Below the pieces are notes generated by a model, which was given only the letters and a program-made list of their open reading frames with translations, did not search any database and had not been told where the DNA came from. A stretch of DNA of 64,000 nt from Imbricaverruca yamaguchii (taxonomy: Eukaryota > Arthropoda > Thecostraca > Neoverrucidae), in assembly GCA_034440575.1 (NCBI GenBank), contig JAOTOL010001178.1, positions 124,001 through 188,000 of the forward strand, read 5' to 3'. Made by a program: the position numbers and the translations under genes. Positions 24,274 to 36,800 of this stretch are shown here, piece by piece. Every line of letters begins with the position of its first letter. Position 1 is the stretch's first letter.

Positions 24274-27200
24274 CACCAGGGCAGGGTTGAGCTCATCAGG
24301 GCGGGGTTTAGCTCACCAGGAGCGGGTTGAGCTCACCAGGCGGTGTGGGCAGCTCGTCGAAGGCCGTCGGTTTGCCAGCCCGGTAACGCCGGATCGCGTC
24401 CGTGTATTGTTTGCAGATACGGCCGAATCTGCGAGCCTTACTAGCGTTATTCTCCTCCTTCGCCTCTGTCTCTTCTTGCTAGAACAAAATATCCGCGCTA
24501 CGTTGCAGTGGGTACGAGGAAGAGCAGCATTCCAAACATTGATTTTGAAGCTGGAGTCTGTACACAAGCCTTTTCTGTTACCATCACGTATTGCAAATTT
24601 AGGAGTAAATGTAGTTACTAATCACATAAAAGATCATGAATCATTTTCATTTCTATCAAGCAAAGACAAAGCTATCGTAGATGCACTTGGTGGATTGTTC
24701 GCTAGTGTTCACCAAAAATAACCTTGGTCAGATACCAGATGTAGGCTATCCATCGACAAATATTTTACTTCCCTTTACAGTTCAAGTTGCAGAAGTCAGT
24801 AGAATAATAAGACAATTGAGGGGCAGCACAGCTCCGGAACCAGAGGAGAAATTTGCTAGAATTTCCAGAGAGGGTGCTCATGAATTAATTACCACTGTCA
24901 ATCTTGCTTAATGGCTCACTGTCACTGCGATTGGCATAGTACCATCATCATTTGGAAAGATGGGGGTGAATCATCCGCTACCACAATTTTCCAAAATACA
25001 TCGATGGGTGGATGATACCTTCCATCGGTACCACGTTCTATATGTTCACAACCAACCCATAAGGAAAATTTGGAGAGAAGAACGAATCGACATATGAATG
25101 AATGCATGCTAGCTGGATGGATGAATGCATGGATGAGTGACTCACCCATCAAGTCAATGGATTCCTGGCTGAGTCAATATGCGCTACGTTTGCCACTGCT
25201 GAACCACTCATGAGGCGCCGACCGCCAGCAGGCGCGCAGAGCTGGACCACACTCACCTGGTACCTGGCCAGACGCTGGCTCAGCGCCTCCAGCACGGTGG
25301 TAGGCGGCGGAGGCGCGTTATAGGTGGATGGGTCGGCCGGCGGCGGACCGCCAGCGGGCACCACCACCGGCTCGTCGAGAGGCATGCCGCCACGGGTCGA
25401 GCCGCCGCGTCGCAGAGGGGGCCGCGGTGGCGCCGCGCCGTCCGGAGGCGGTGGCATGTCGCTCAGGTCGACCAGCTCGCCGGCTGCCATCGCCGCCAGC
25501 ACCTGCTCAAACGCCTGCCCACAATGGCCGCATAGCGTCACCGAAGCGGTCCCACCACACACAACTGTGTCACCATACCCAGCAATGACCACACGGCGTC
25601 ACCGAAGCGGTCGCACCACACACAACTGTGTCACCATACCCAGCAATGACCACACGGCGTCACCGAAGCGGTCCCACCACACACAACTGTGTCACCATAC
25701 CCAGCAATGACCACACGGCGTCACCGAAGCGGTCCCACCACACGCAACCGTGCCGTCATATCCAGCAATGACCACACGGCGTCACCGAAGCGGTCCCACC
25801 ACACGCAACCGTGCCGTCATATCCAGCAACATGGAGTTGAGACACTCGGCACACGATCACACACCGCAACACAGCCATGGGACACCGGGACATACAATCA
25901 CACACCGCAACACAGCCATGGGACACCGGGACATACGATCACACACCGCAACACAGCCATGGGACACCGGGACATGATCACACACCGCAACACAGCCATG
26001 GGACACCGGGACACACGATCACACACCGCAACACAGCAATGGGACCCCGGGACATACGATCACACACCGCAACACTGCCATGGGACACCGGGACATGATC
26101 ACACACCGCAACACAGCCATGGGACACCGGGACACACGATCACACACCGCAACACAGCCATGGGACACCGGGACATGATTACACACCGCAACACAGCCAT
26201 GGGACACCGGGACACACGATCACACACCGCAACACAGCCATGGGACACCGGGACATACGATCACACACCGCAACACAGCCATGGGACACCGGGACATGAT
26301 CACACACCGCAACACAGCCATGGGACACCAGGACATACGAGCACACACCGTAGCCAGCGTTAAAAGTGGCACTTTTTGGAACTTTTGCCATCCAAAGAAT
26401 TATATACTCTTCAAATAAATACACTCCTTGCATTGCTGGATGAAGACATGCTTAACTAACAATATACAGCTAGATGTCATTATACAAGTGATAAGTTGGA
26501 TGGAGAGGAAGCAGCATGCTATGGGGCCTATAACATTTCGTGATCTATGGCTGATAATAAGCTCCTCTTCCAGTCCTAGTAATCATTATACAGTTTAGTC
26601 ACACTGGGTCCCCTACCACTTAACTTTCCGACATAATTGAGGAAAATGCACATTTGTTATTTCAGGTCATCTGTGGGAACATTCCAAGAGGAGCCAGTAG
26701 TGGAGCCAAAAATGAGACGCCAGCCAGATTGGAAGAGTACCAGCTTGCTAGTATGCACAAGGTACAAATGATGTCAAAATATGGATCACTGCAGTCTGCA
26801 TATGACCCTAATGCCACCGATCATTCCATATTCCATAACATTCCATAGCATTCCATTTGTGCATGTGTAATTGTCTGGTGCAGTGCAGGTGAATTAATAA
26901 ACAGCCACCCATGCCTTCATGTGTATGTTCTTCATTTGTGAAAAACCCTCAGAACAGAGTTCAGATGTGCCCAGAAGAATGTATGGCTGAACACTGAGAG
27001 CCAGAGTGGCATCCACACAACTGGTAAGCCACAAAGGGTAGCATTTCCCCAAAATACCAAAAATATTGTGGATGAGTCACGTTTTGCCATGGCATAGGCA
27101 TTTTCATGGGCATTACTACTTGTCCACAAGTCAAGTTTTACACACATTTTACCTCCATGAAGCATACAAAGGTATTAGGTTTGGCTAAGTTATGTTAGAT

Positions 27201-30200
27201 TAAGGTTGCTTTGTAAGTTAGACAATTATCAAGTTTCTTTAGAGATCTTTCAGAATTAAAAAAAAAGTTTTTGCATTAAAAAATTGTCCAAGCTAGTATA
27301 AGCTAAGTTAGGTTAGAATAGGTTGTTCAGTTTCAATTTTCAAGCACAAAAATTGTCTAGAAATTTTCCATTAAAAATTACTTACTTGCATCTAGAGCTA
27401 TGCTGCATCTTTTTTCTTCATTTTGAACATTATGTGTGATGCTACGTTGCCCAACCAACTCCAAGCCACTTTTTGGGTGTCATTTTGCTACCCAACTGCA
27501 CTTGCGAAAAAAAATGTGTGGTCACATCATGTAGGTGCATTATGAACAAGTGCACATTCATACGAATTGCATTAAAAAAGAAATTCCAAGAAATCATATC
27601 ACCGTCAACTGCAAATTTGTCCTTTCAGAAAGCCAGAGGGACCAGCAAGTGAACAGTATAATGACATTAAATGGAGGATGGGGACATAATGCAGCTAACA
27701 ATTCCACGAACATTTCATGAGTGCACAAATAATGCTTGAATGCATGCATATATTCGATATCTCCAAGGTATATGTGCACTGTGCACTGAAGATGCCCAGC
27801 CTTCTTTGAAAGAAAAACATTCACCATTCAAAACATGGTAAGTGAAAACAGGATTTCCCGGACAAAAGGAAAAACAATCTGTTTTGCTCATTCCTACGTT
27901 GTTCGGCAACACATCGCAGCAATTAATAGTCTCACTTCCTGCTAATTGCATTATCCAAATATATCCCGTCACACAACATATGCTTATGGCTTTGGTTAAT
28001 CCAAATCGATAACTCGAATAACCGTGACAATATTTGACATAGGTAGGTAGGTAGGTACCTAGTCAGGAAATACCAACTCTCGTACCTCGAGCAAAAGATG
28101 CAACCAATTCAACCCGGATAGCAACGAAGAACTTAGAAGAAAATCCTTCTTTCAATAAACAAACAAAAACAAAAAACAAAAAAAAAAACACTATGCTCCG
28201 CTAACCAAATAAAGGAATTCACCTTTACCAGCCCGACCGCGTACGAAGGTCCGTTCTTGGATTCGATGGATTCACCGCTCTCCAGTTCCAACTCCGGCCG
28301 GAGCTATTCAAACCATCGCCAAGAAAAGCCATGGGTAATGCATTTTTTTTGCTTCCTTGAAGAATGATATGTTCTGCTTCAAATGACATGGATAAAAACG
28401 TTCATATTTATATTGTAAAGCCGTCAGAAGCGATATACATAAAAGATATGGGATCGATTTCCCCATGACAATTGCCTGAATGGTACCAAAACGTTTTTAA
28501 AACTTGCTAAGACTTTGCGCCAAAGTGAAGCTCCATAGAACCAGAAATTTTACTCTATGTTGATTGCATGACTTGAGCACACATGAGCTCAAATGAAAAT
28601 GTTTTCCCCGATAAATGCTGCTCTTCACCACAACTTTCACCTTTACACGTGCGACACAGTGCTCTTGCAGATTAGTGTCTGCAGTGAAGCTGTGTGCAGG
28701 TGCAGCCAGCGATGGCTGTGCGCCGATGGATCGGCCAGACGCTTTTGGAACTGCTGATGAAATGCTTAACTGATGGCCAGATGAAATGCTCCCGTACATG
28801 GGGCACTGCTCGTCAATATATACTTACAACACGCTGAGGGGTGTCTCACAAATGACAGCTGAACATGCCTCAAAAGATTACGATCCCAAGTGTACGCAGG
28901 GAGAAGGAAGATACCCCCATCAGCCGGTAGCGCCGGCGAGTATTTAGTATCGTCATGGTCAGACTTCGGGCACTGCATCCCCGAGTATAGCCACTGCTGT
29001 CAAGGCCCACATCCGGATGATTCACGCGACCCGGCCTCCAACCGCGCTACGAACCACGCCGATGACCTGCGGTGGCAAGGTCGTTGGCCGGGACTCACTC
29101 TGCGGAACGAACCTTCACAATGCGGACGTACTGCAGGGCAGTGTCGCGGTCGCCTGTCTTTTTGGCCAGTACGGCGGCGTGTTTGTACTGGTCACGCCTC
29201 CGTTCGACCTCGCTGGTGCGTGGGTGGACACCGCCGGCTGGTCCGACCGTAGCCGACGGCTGCTCCGCCCCGGGAGACGACTGCTCCGCCCCGGGGGACG
29301 ATTGCTCCGCCCCGGGGGACAACTGCTCCGCCCCGGGGGACGACTGCTCCGCCCCGGGGGACGGCTGCTCCGCCCCGGGGGACGACTCTTCCGCCGCGGG
29401 GGACGGGTGTTCTGCGACAGACAGCGACTCTGTCGAACAGTGGGCGTACGTGGCGATCACGTGGCCAACATCGCTGGGCAGGCCGCCGCTCGTGGTGAAT
29501 ATTTTCGAACTGGCGACCAAGACCACACGTGGTTCGCGAGGTGAAGAACCATAGCAGTAGATGTAGCGCAAAATACAGAAACTCATGGATACGTTTCCCA
29601 TGCCGCGTCACTCGCTAATATAATTCGTACTCTAAATCTGAGTCATGTGATAAAAACGAAGGCAGACCTAATTACGCATAGGCATAATGGAAAAAGAACT
29701 CCTGCTAAAGTATTAAGGAACTAATATGCACTTTTACAACCATAAGACATACAACAACTAAATCCTACATTTCGAACGTATCTACATGGCGAAACATGAT
29801 GAAATATATATTTATTACCCTGTTATAACCCGTACAGCTTTCCTGTTTGCAGCGACAAACAAATTGATTTTGTATCACTAGCCTGCTCGAGTACAACATG
29901 CGGTATTGCTGGCGGTGGAGCTGCAAACCAACTTTTACGGTTACATGATCAACTTTCCCTATGTGAATGCGTTAAAATGTAAAAAGGAACTTTCACCATT
30001 TCTTCGAATATTGCTCTCCAAGTGTTCTCTAACTCAAACCCTAACCTAAGTAACTCTAACTCAACACTAACCCCAACCTAACCTAACTAGAGCATTGTCT
30101 TATGCTCTCGATTAATAATTTTCCTACCTAGATTAACCAGAAAAAACCCTATGTTCCCGACCCTTCAAAGTCGATTTCTGCAGTAAGATATTGACGGTGC

Positions 30201-33200
30201 AATCTGAGGTAGCATAAGGCACTTGTTATATCTCCGGTTCTCTTAGAACACAAATCTGCATTCCCTTAAACTCTACCCCAAGGTGCAGCCACATGAATAG
30301 TTCCTTACAGTCCTAGCACGATCACTGTCTGCAAAGTCGAGATGCAGTCTGATACGAGGTAAGCCGTGCCGGAGAGGGCTAATGTTGATAAAATATAAAA
30401 AGTAGTAATTCGGAACATCGAAACATCAATGCATCTTGAGCACTAACGAAAAAACGTGACCAGGTCAAATGGGACAGGGAGTACATCAGATGGGACTGAG
30501 GCGGGTTTGATGGGGCAGCGAGCAGGTCAGATGGGACAGGGAATGGGTCATATGGGATAGGGAGCAGGTAAGATGGGACAGGGAGCAGGTACGATGGGAC
30601 AGGGGAGTGGGTCATATAGGGGGAGCGGTCAGATTGGACAGGGAGGTCAGATGGGGCGGAGGTCAGATGGGATAGGGAGCAGGTACGATGGGATAGGGAG
30701 CAGGTACGATGGGACAGGGAGCAGGTACGATGGGACAGGGAGTGGGTCATATGGGACAGGGAGCAGGTACGATGGGACAGGGAGCAGGTACGATGGGACA
30801 GGGAGCAGGTACGATGGGACAGGGAGTGGTGGAGGCTCGGCGTACGATGGACAGGAGTGGTAGATGGACGGAGTGGGTACGATGGACGAGCGGTACGATG
30901 GGACAAGTGGTACGATGGGACGGGAGGGTCATGGACACAGGTACAGGACAGGGTACGATGGACAGTACATGGGACGAGCAACGATGGACGGGCAGGTACG
31001 ATGGACAAGGTGATGGGACAGGCAGTAGATGGATGTGATGGGACGGGAGTGGGTAGATGGGACGAGTCATACAGTGGTAATGGATGCGTACATGACGTCA
31101 TACGAGCGCTGTTAGACATCATGAGGTACAAGGGTACATCGCGTACATGACACATGACAGGGTATGGGACGAGTGGGTAATGGACGAGTGGGTACGATGA
31201 CAGGGTACGATGGATAGGAAGATGGACAGGGGGGACGGGACAGTGGGTACATGACAGGCGGTACATGGACGAGCGTACTGGCAGCAGAAACTATACGATA
31301 CAGGTATCGCTAATCAAGAATACGTAATACAGCAGACATGGACAGAGGGGTACATGGGACAAGGGTACGATGGACGGAGCAGTACGATGGGACAGAGCAG
31401 GTACGATGGGACAGGAGCAGACGATGGGACAGTGGTCGATGGACAGGAGCAGACATGGGACAGGAGGGGTACGATGGGACAGAGCAGGACGATGGGACGA
31501 GCATACGATGGGACAGAGTGGGTACGATGGGACAGGACAGGTACGATGGGACAGGGAGGGTCATATAGGATAGGAGCAGGTCAGATTGGACAGGGAGGTC
31601 AGATGGGGCAGGGAGTGGGTCAGATGGGATAGGAGCAGGTACGATGGGATAGGGAGCAGGTACGATGGGACAGGAGCAGGTACGATGGGACAGGGAGTGG
31701 GGGGGTATATGGGATAGGGAGCAGGTACGATGGGACAGGGAGTGGGTACGATGGGACAGGGAGCAGGTACGATGGGACAGGGAGCAGGTACGATGGGACA
31801 GGAGCAGGTACGATGGGACGGAGTGGGTACGATGGGACAGGAGCAGGTACGATGGGACAGGAGCAGGTACGATGGGACAGGAGTGGGTCATATGGGATAG
31901 GGCGGTACGATGGGACAGGGGTGGGTACATGGGACGGGGCATGGACGCAATGCATATACGGAGTGGGTACGATGGGACAGGGAGCAGGTACGATGGGACA
32001 GGGAGCAGGTACGATGGGACAGGGAGCAGGTACGATGGGACAGGGAGTGGGTCATATAGGATAGGGAGCAGGTCAGATTGGACAGGGAGGTCAGATGGGG
32101 CAGGGAGTGGGTCAGATGGGACTAGGGCCAAGTCAGATGGAATATGGACCGGATCAGAAGGGACAGGTACCAAGTCAGATGGGACAGGTACCAGGTCATA
32201 TGGGACAGGGACCAGGTCAAGTGGGACAGGGATCAGGCCAGATATAACAGGGTCCGGTTGGTTGGTTATTGGTTTTACGACACATCGACCGTTGAGCCAT
32301 GTAGCGTCACCAATCTCTCACGCCGATTGGTCGCGGGCGAAGAGTAGCGACAGGTGAGATTCGAACCCACAACCTTTGTGATTGTGAGACGAGAGATTTA
32401 CGCCTAGACTACTTGTGCCCTGACAGGGTCCGGGTTAGATTGGACAGGGAGCGGGTCAAAAAAGATAGGGACCACGTCAGATGGGAAATGGAGCAGATCA
32501 GATGGGACAGGTAGCGGGTCAGCTGGTGCAGGGACCAGGTCAGATGGGACGAGGCGTGGGGAGCGGGCACAGCACAACTCACACAACAGAGACCACGTGG
32601 AGATAACCAGAACCCGCTGGCTGACAGCTTACACCACCGAGTGGCAGCCGACGGGTGGCACGGTCATCGCCACTCACCCTGCTCGCCAGCGGGGGTTGAG
32701 GCGGCAGAGGCAGGGGGAGGAGTGGCGTGGGCCGCGGCCGTATACACTGGCGGCGGGATGTCCTCTTCGTTGATGGCCCGACCGGCCTGCGCTTTCCGCA
32801 CCATTGCCTCCAGCGTCTTCAAACCTCGGCCGAACCTGCCGGAGCGGCACACTCGGCACTTGCAGGGTGCCCAGTTCGAGCCCCGGGAGCAGCCCACTTT
32901 GCAACATAGTGGGTAGACGGCCCGAATGAGATCTGTCTATGGTTAACATTGAAATGTGATATGGCGCGCAGGATGCCCTTGTACCTGCATAATGTGGCTG
33001 TACGAATGCAAGGAGGGCATGCAGTTAACAGAACTGGCTACCAACATCCCACTAGATGATCACAATCACCCTGCCTACTAACCAAAATCTAGCACCACCC
33101 TACTTAAACAGCCTAACTGCAGATTCATAAAGCATAGCGTCCCAACCAAGGTGAGAGACCGAGGACCTATGCAGCGTATAACAGGAGTGGTGTACAACTC

Positions 33201-33785
33201 ACTGGCAAGTAAACAACACGAAGTCTTCTAATGTACAGTTACCCTCCAGTGGTTAGGGGCACATCGACTACGTCGGTCATGCAGCGCCAATCCTCCAGTG
33301 GACTGACCAGTCGGATAAATTGCATATACATGACATGCGAACACATTCCACCAGGCATGACCACGTCGGCCATATTCCGGCACCACGACATCGCTCCAAG
33401 AAAACGCTTGCTGAAGCTAGCCCATTGTCTGACTGACTGCTGGGGACCTGACCCGGCCAGGGTCATCCTGGCGGACCAGCAACTGACCGGCGGGCGCGGC
33501 TGGACTGGCCCGCCTCCTTGGCATTGGCCTCGGCCACGCGGTACATCTGCAGACGCTCCAGTAGTGTGGCTACCATATCTCCGGCAGGGGCCACGGCCTG
33601 GCTAGGAGGCGGAGCCGGAGCCGGAGCCGGAGCCGGGGCCGGGGTTGGGGCCGAGACCGGGGCCGGAGGCGCGGCACGGGTCGGAGAGGGACCCTTGGCC
33701 GCAGACTCTGTCATCGCCTCCAGCTCAGCCTGGAAGGTCAGAACACCAATGACATGCAATTCAGGTCGAAATAATTGACATGGAG

Positions 33786-33865
<80 letters not shown>

Positions 33866-36800
33866 AGCAGCATTTAAAACTTTGTTTGAAAATGAGGAGT
33901 CAAAATAAGTATATTCTATCTCAACAGGGACTGCAAGCGAACGCCACCTTACATTTTGTAGAACCTTAAACCTGTAATAAAAATGTGCAATCTTGTTTGA
34001 AATAAACCAGTACTTCGAAATCTACCAACATTTTGGCATAACGCTGTTTCGCACATACCTAAGTTACTGGCTTTAAAAGAGTTTCAGATATTTAAAATTA
34101 TTTTTATTAACATGTTAGTAGCATTCAATTAATTCCTGACTTGTATCGCTTCCAGCCATTAACTAAACATTTTTTTTAAAGACCAGCTATTACCGTTCAG
34201 TGGTGAATCGAATAACCTGACATACAACAATGTCTTTGGTCACAACCTCTCAAGAAAATACCTTAGCTTCCATTCTGGTATTAAGATGCGCGCCGGAGGC
34301 CCTCTCACATAACGAAACCCATAGGGTGGGGCGAGGGTGTCGCCACCCTAAGATTTCCGAAACTACTGAAGCTCGGGGCACACATTTTGGAGGTTAGATT
34401 ATGGCTGTGGTGAACTCGTTGCAGTATAGATTCCATGACACCAAGTGAATGCATTCTGGGTCAAATGAGGTCGACATCAGCCTGCACACCGCATCGTTGC
34501 ACCACTGCGTCGACGAAACCTTTATGACATTAAACGCCCGGCGGCCGTTCGGTTGACTTTGCACTTCCGTAGTTCCTATATTTACGAACGAATTTAAAGA
34601 ATTATTTCATAGGACGCGCTTATCAATTGGATTGTATTGTAGCTTTATGATGCACACAGCAGCTGAGACCATATGGCATTGCATGCCTCTCACCCTGGGA
34701 GGAAGGGCTAGCATCGCGGGGAATCTAACCCCGTACCTCTGGCTTGCCAGACGCCCAGCTTAACCACCGATATACTGCCGCCCCACGCGTTCATCAATAA
34801 AAAAACAGTCAAAGATATCATTCAAATATCTTTACCTATTCATGATACATAGTCGAAAAGCGGAAGGGGTGGGCGAATTCCCCCTCCCTCCGGTGCCCGT
34901 GTTAAGGAAGATGGCTGTCATCAGCTCCAAAGGACTCTGCCTCCAGCAGGTTTATCACATACAGGTAGACCCAGTCAGATCGAAGAGTACACGCAAGTTG
35001 GACACTGACGGCTGAACGGACTTCAAGACTAGGGCTACCGACTCCCATATGATCGTTTTGCCAACTGTGTGCGGTATTTGGCATGTATACCCAATGGAAT
35101 TAAGACCACGGATACCAGAGAAACGCTAGTGAAGTAACGCTGGGAATGTTTATAGTTAGCAGCATATGTGTACTGTGTGTGCATCCTATATCCTAATCAG
35201 GGGCGGATCCAGGAATTGTCATCGGGTAGGGGTATTTGTCTAGCGGCGCCATTTCTTAGGAGGTGCACCTTCCGGAAATACCTGAAGGGGCGCCTTCGGC
35301 CGAAAATCCGTTTAGCGTGTGAGTGGGAGTGCACCTGAGCACACTGAAGGGGCGCTTCCGGCTTACAAAATATGACGGGGAGCACTCGAGCCTTCCCAGA
35401 GGGACGTGAATTTCAAATTTAATGTCCCCGAATCCGCCGACCATCCATGAATATGTAGGACTATCCTGCAGGGCACGGCTGGACGCTCAGACAGGGGTAT
35501 TGCTTTATATACTTTCCGAGGAGGAAGTGCCCGATCAATGTTGGCTTTGCCCCCGACAATAATTTCAAATTGTAATATGGGGCCCTATGGAGTGTGCTCC
35601 ACCAATCAATTTGGGCCATCCCAATGCCTTTATGTCCACCTGCATTTTGTCCGAATAATTTTCAGAAATCAACATTCGTACGCTCAGGATGTCCTCTTTA
35701 ATTGTAGTTCTTTCTACCAGCCCGGGATCTCTTCCAAGGGCATAGCCAAGAGGACAGGCGCGGATCCAGGATTTTGTCGTGTAAGGGGCATGCATGGAGC
35801 CACTGGATGAGCCGTCAGGGGTACCTTGAGCTGAAAATGTCGAGAGGGGCGCAATCGAGGATCTTGAAAGTGAGACTTCGGCTGAAAATTCAAGACGGTG
35901 CAATCAGTGATTCTAAGGGGTACATTTCCATCTCGAGGAGCGCCTATACTTGAAAAAATGCAAAGGGTTGCACTCAAGCCTCACTCAGTGTTGGAAAAAC
36001 TGGCATTTGTTGGTGTCAAGCATACCAATAAATTTTGTACTCCAGGATTGTGACTAGACTAAATGAAATATTTTGTACTCCAGAAGAGAAAAGAAAGAAC
36101 AACATTATTTGGTCATGTGCTACCACTCAAAGTACATACCTGAAAACAAATAGCAGTTGCAGCAGTACCAAATCACCGACCCATCAATGACCACAATAGA
36201 ACTAGACGACATTCGGAGCTGTTGGTATCGGTGTTGTTTGTCGGTTTTTAGTGCAATTTATGCGCTAAAAATGCTTCCGCACCGCACAAATGGCTTCGCG
36301 TGACGTCATGTAAGAAGACGCTAGAGAGAAGACCAATGTGAGAAGACACTATTTGTGTCAACATAGTCAATCATTAACTCGTCCCGTCTCGGGGGGGGGG
36401 GGGTCTTCAACCGCCCCCCTGAGGTTTTTCGCGGATAGCGGACGAACGGCGCGCGGAAGCGCGCCAAAATTTGGCATACCTTTTCCCACATCAATTTGAC
36501 ATGCTGATTCAATTTTTTTTAGGTCAAGTCATCTAGGGTCAAGGAGTTAGTCAAGGTCAAGTGAGGTCACCTCTAAAAATGTTAAACCAGTCGTGACGCT
36601 TTAACAGATACAGATATTTTAATGAAACTTTCAGCTTTTGCTTATCTTTACGGATGCACCAAAATGCACGAGTTGAATTTTTCTCTTTTTTCGTTTTTGA
36701 CTACATATACATTTTGCGTACTTGCCAACTTGCACTTCAAATACTGGATACTGGCTAAAGTAAGCATTTTGTATTAGTGCAAGTGGACTTCCAACAACGT

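Noticed and set aside
25545..26350. CRISPR-like array
   Set aside because: Units are continuous tandem repeats without unique spacers, in a eukaryotic intron.
25689..26433. 224-codon frame of HTATQPWDTG repeats
   Set aside because: Translation of the 41/39-bp minisatellite.
30379..32357. Frames of 230-295 codons rich in SHRTCSLP or GQGAGTMGQ repeats
   Set aside because: Products of the 21-bp minisatellite; no domain, and frames shift with unit indels.
32340..32422. tRNA gene
   Set aside because: The acceptor stem does not pair properly and the sequence continues into a tail with a target duplication, so it is a SINE.
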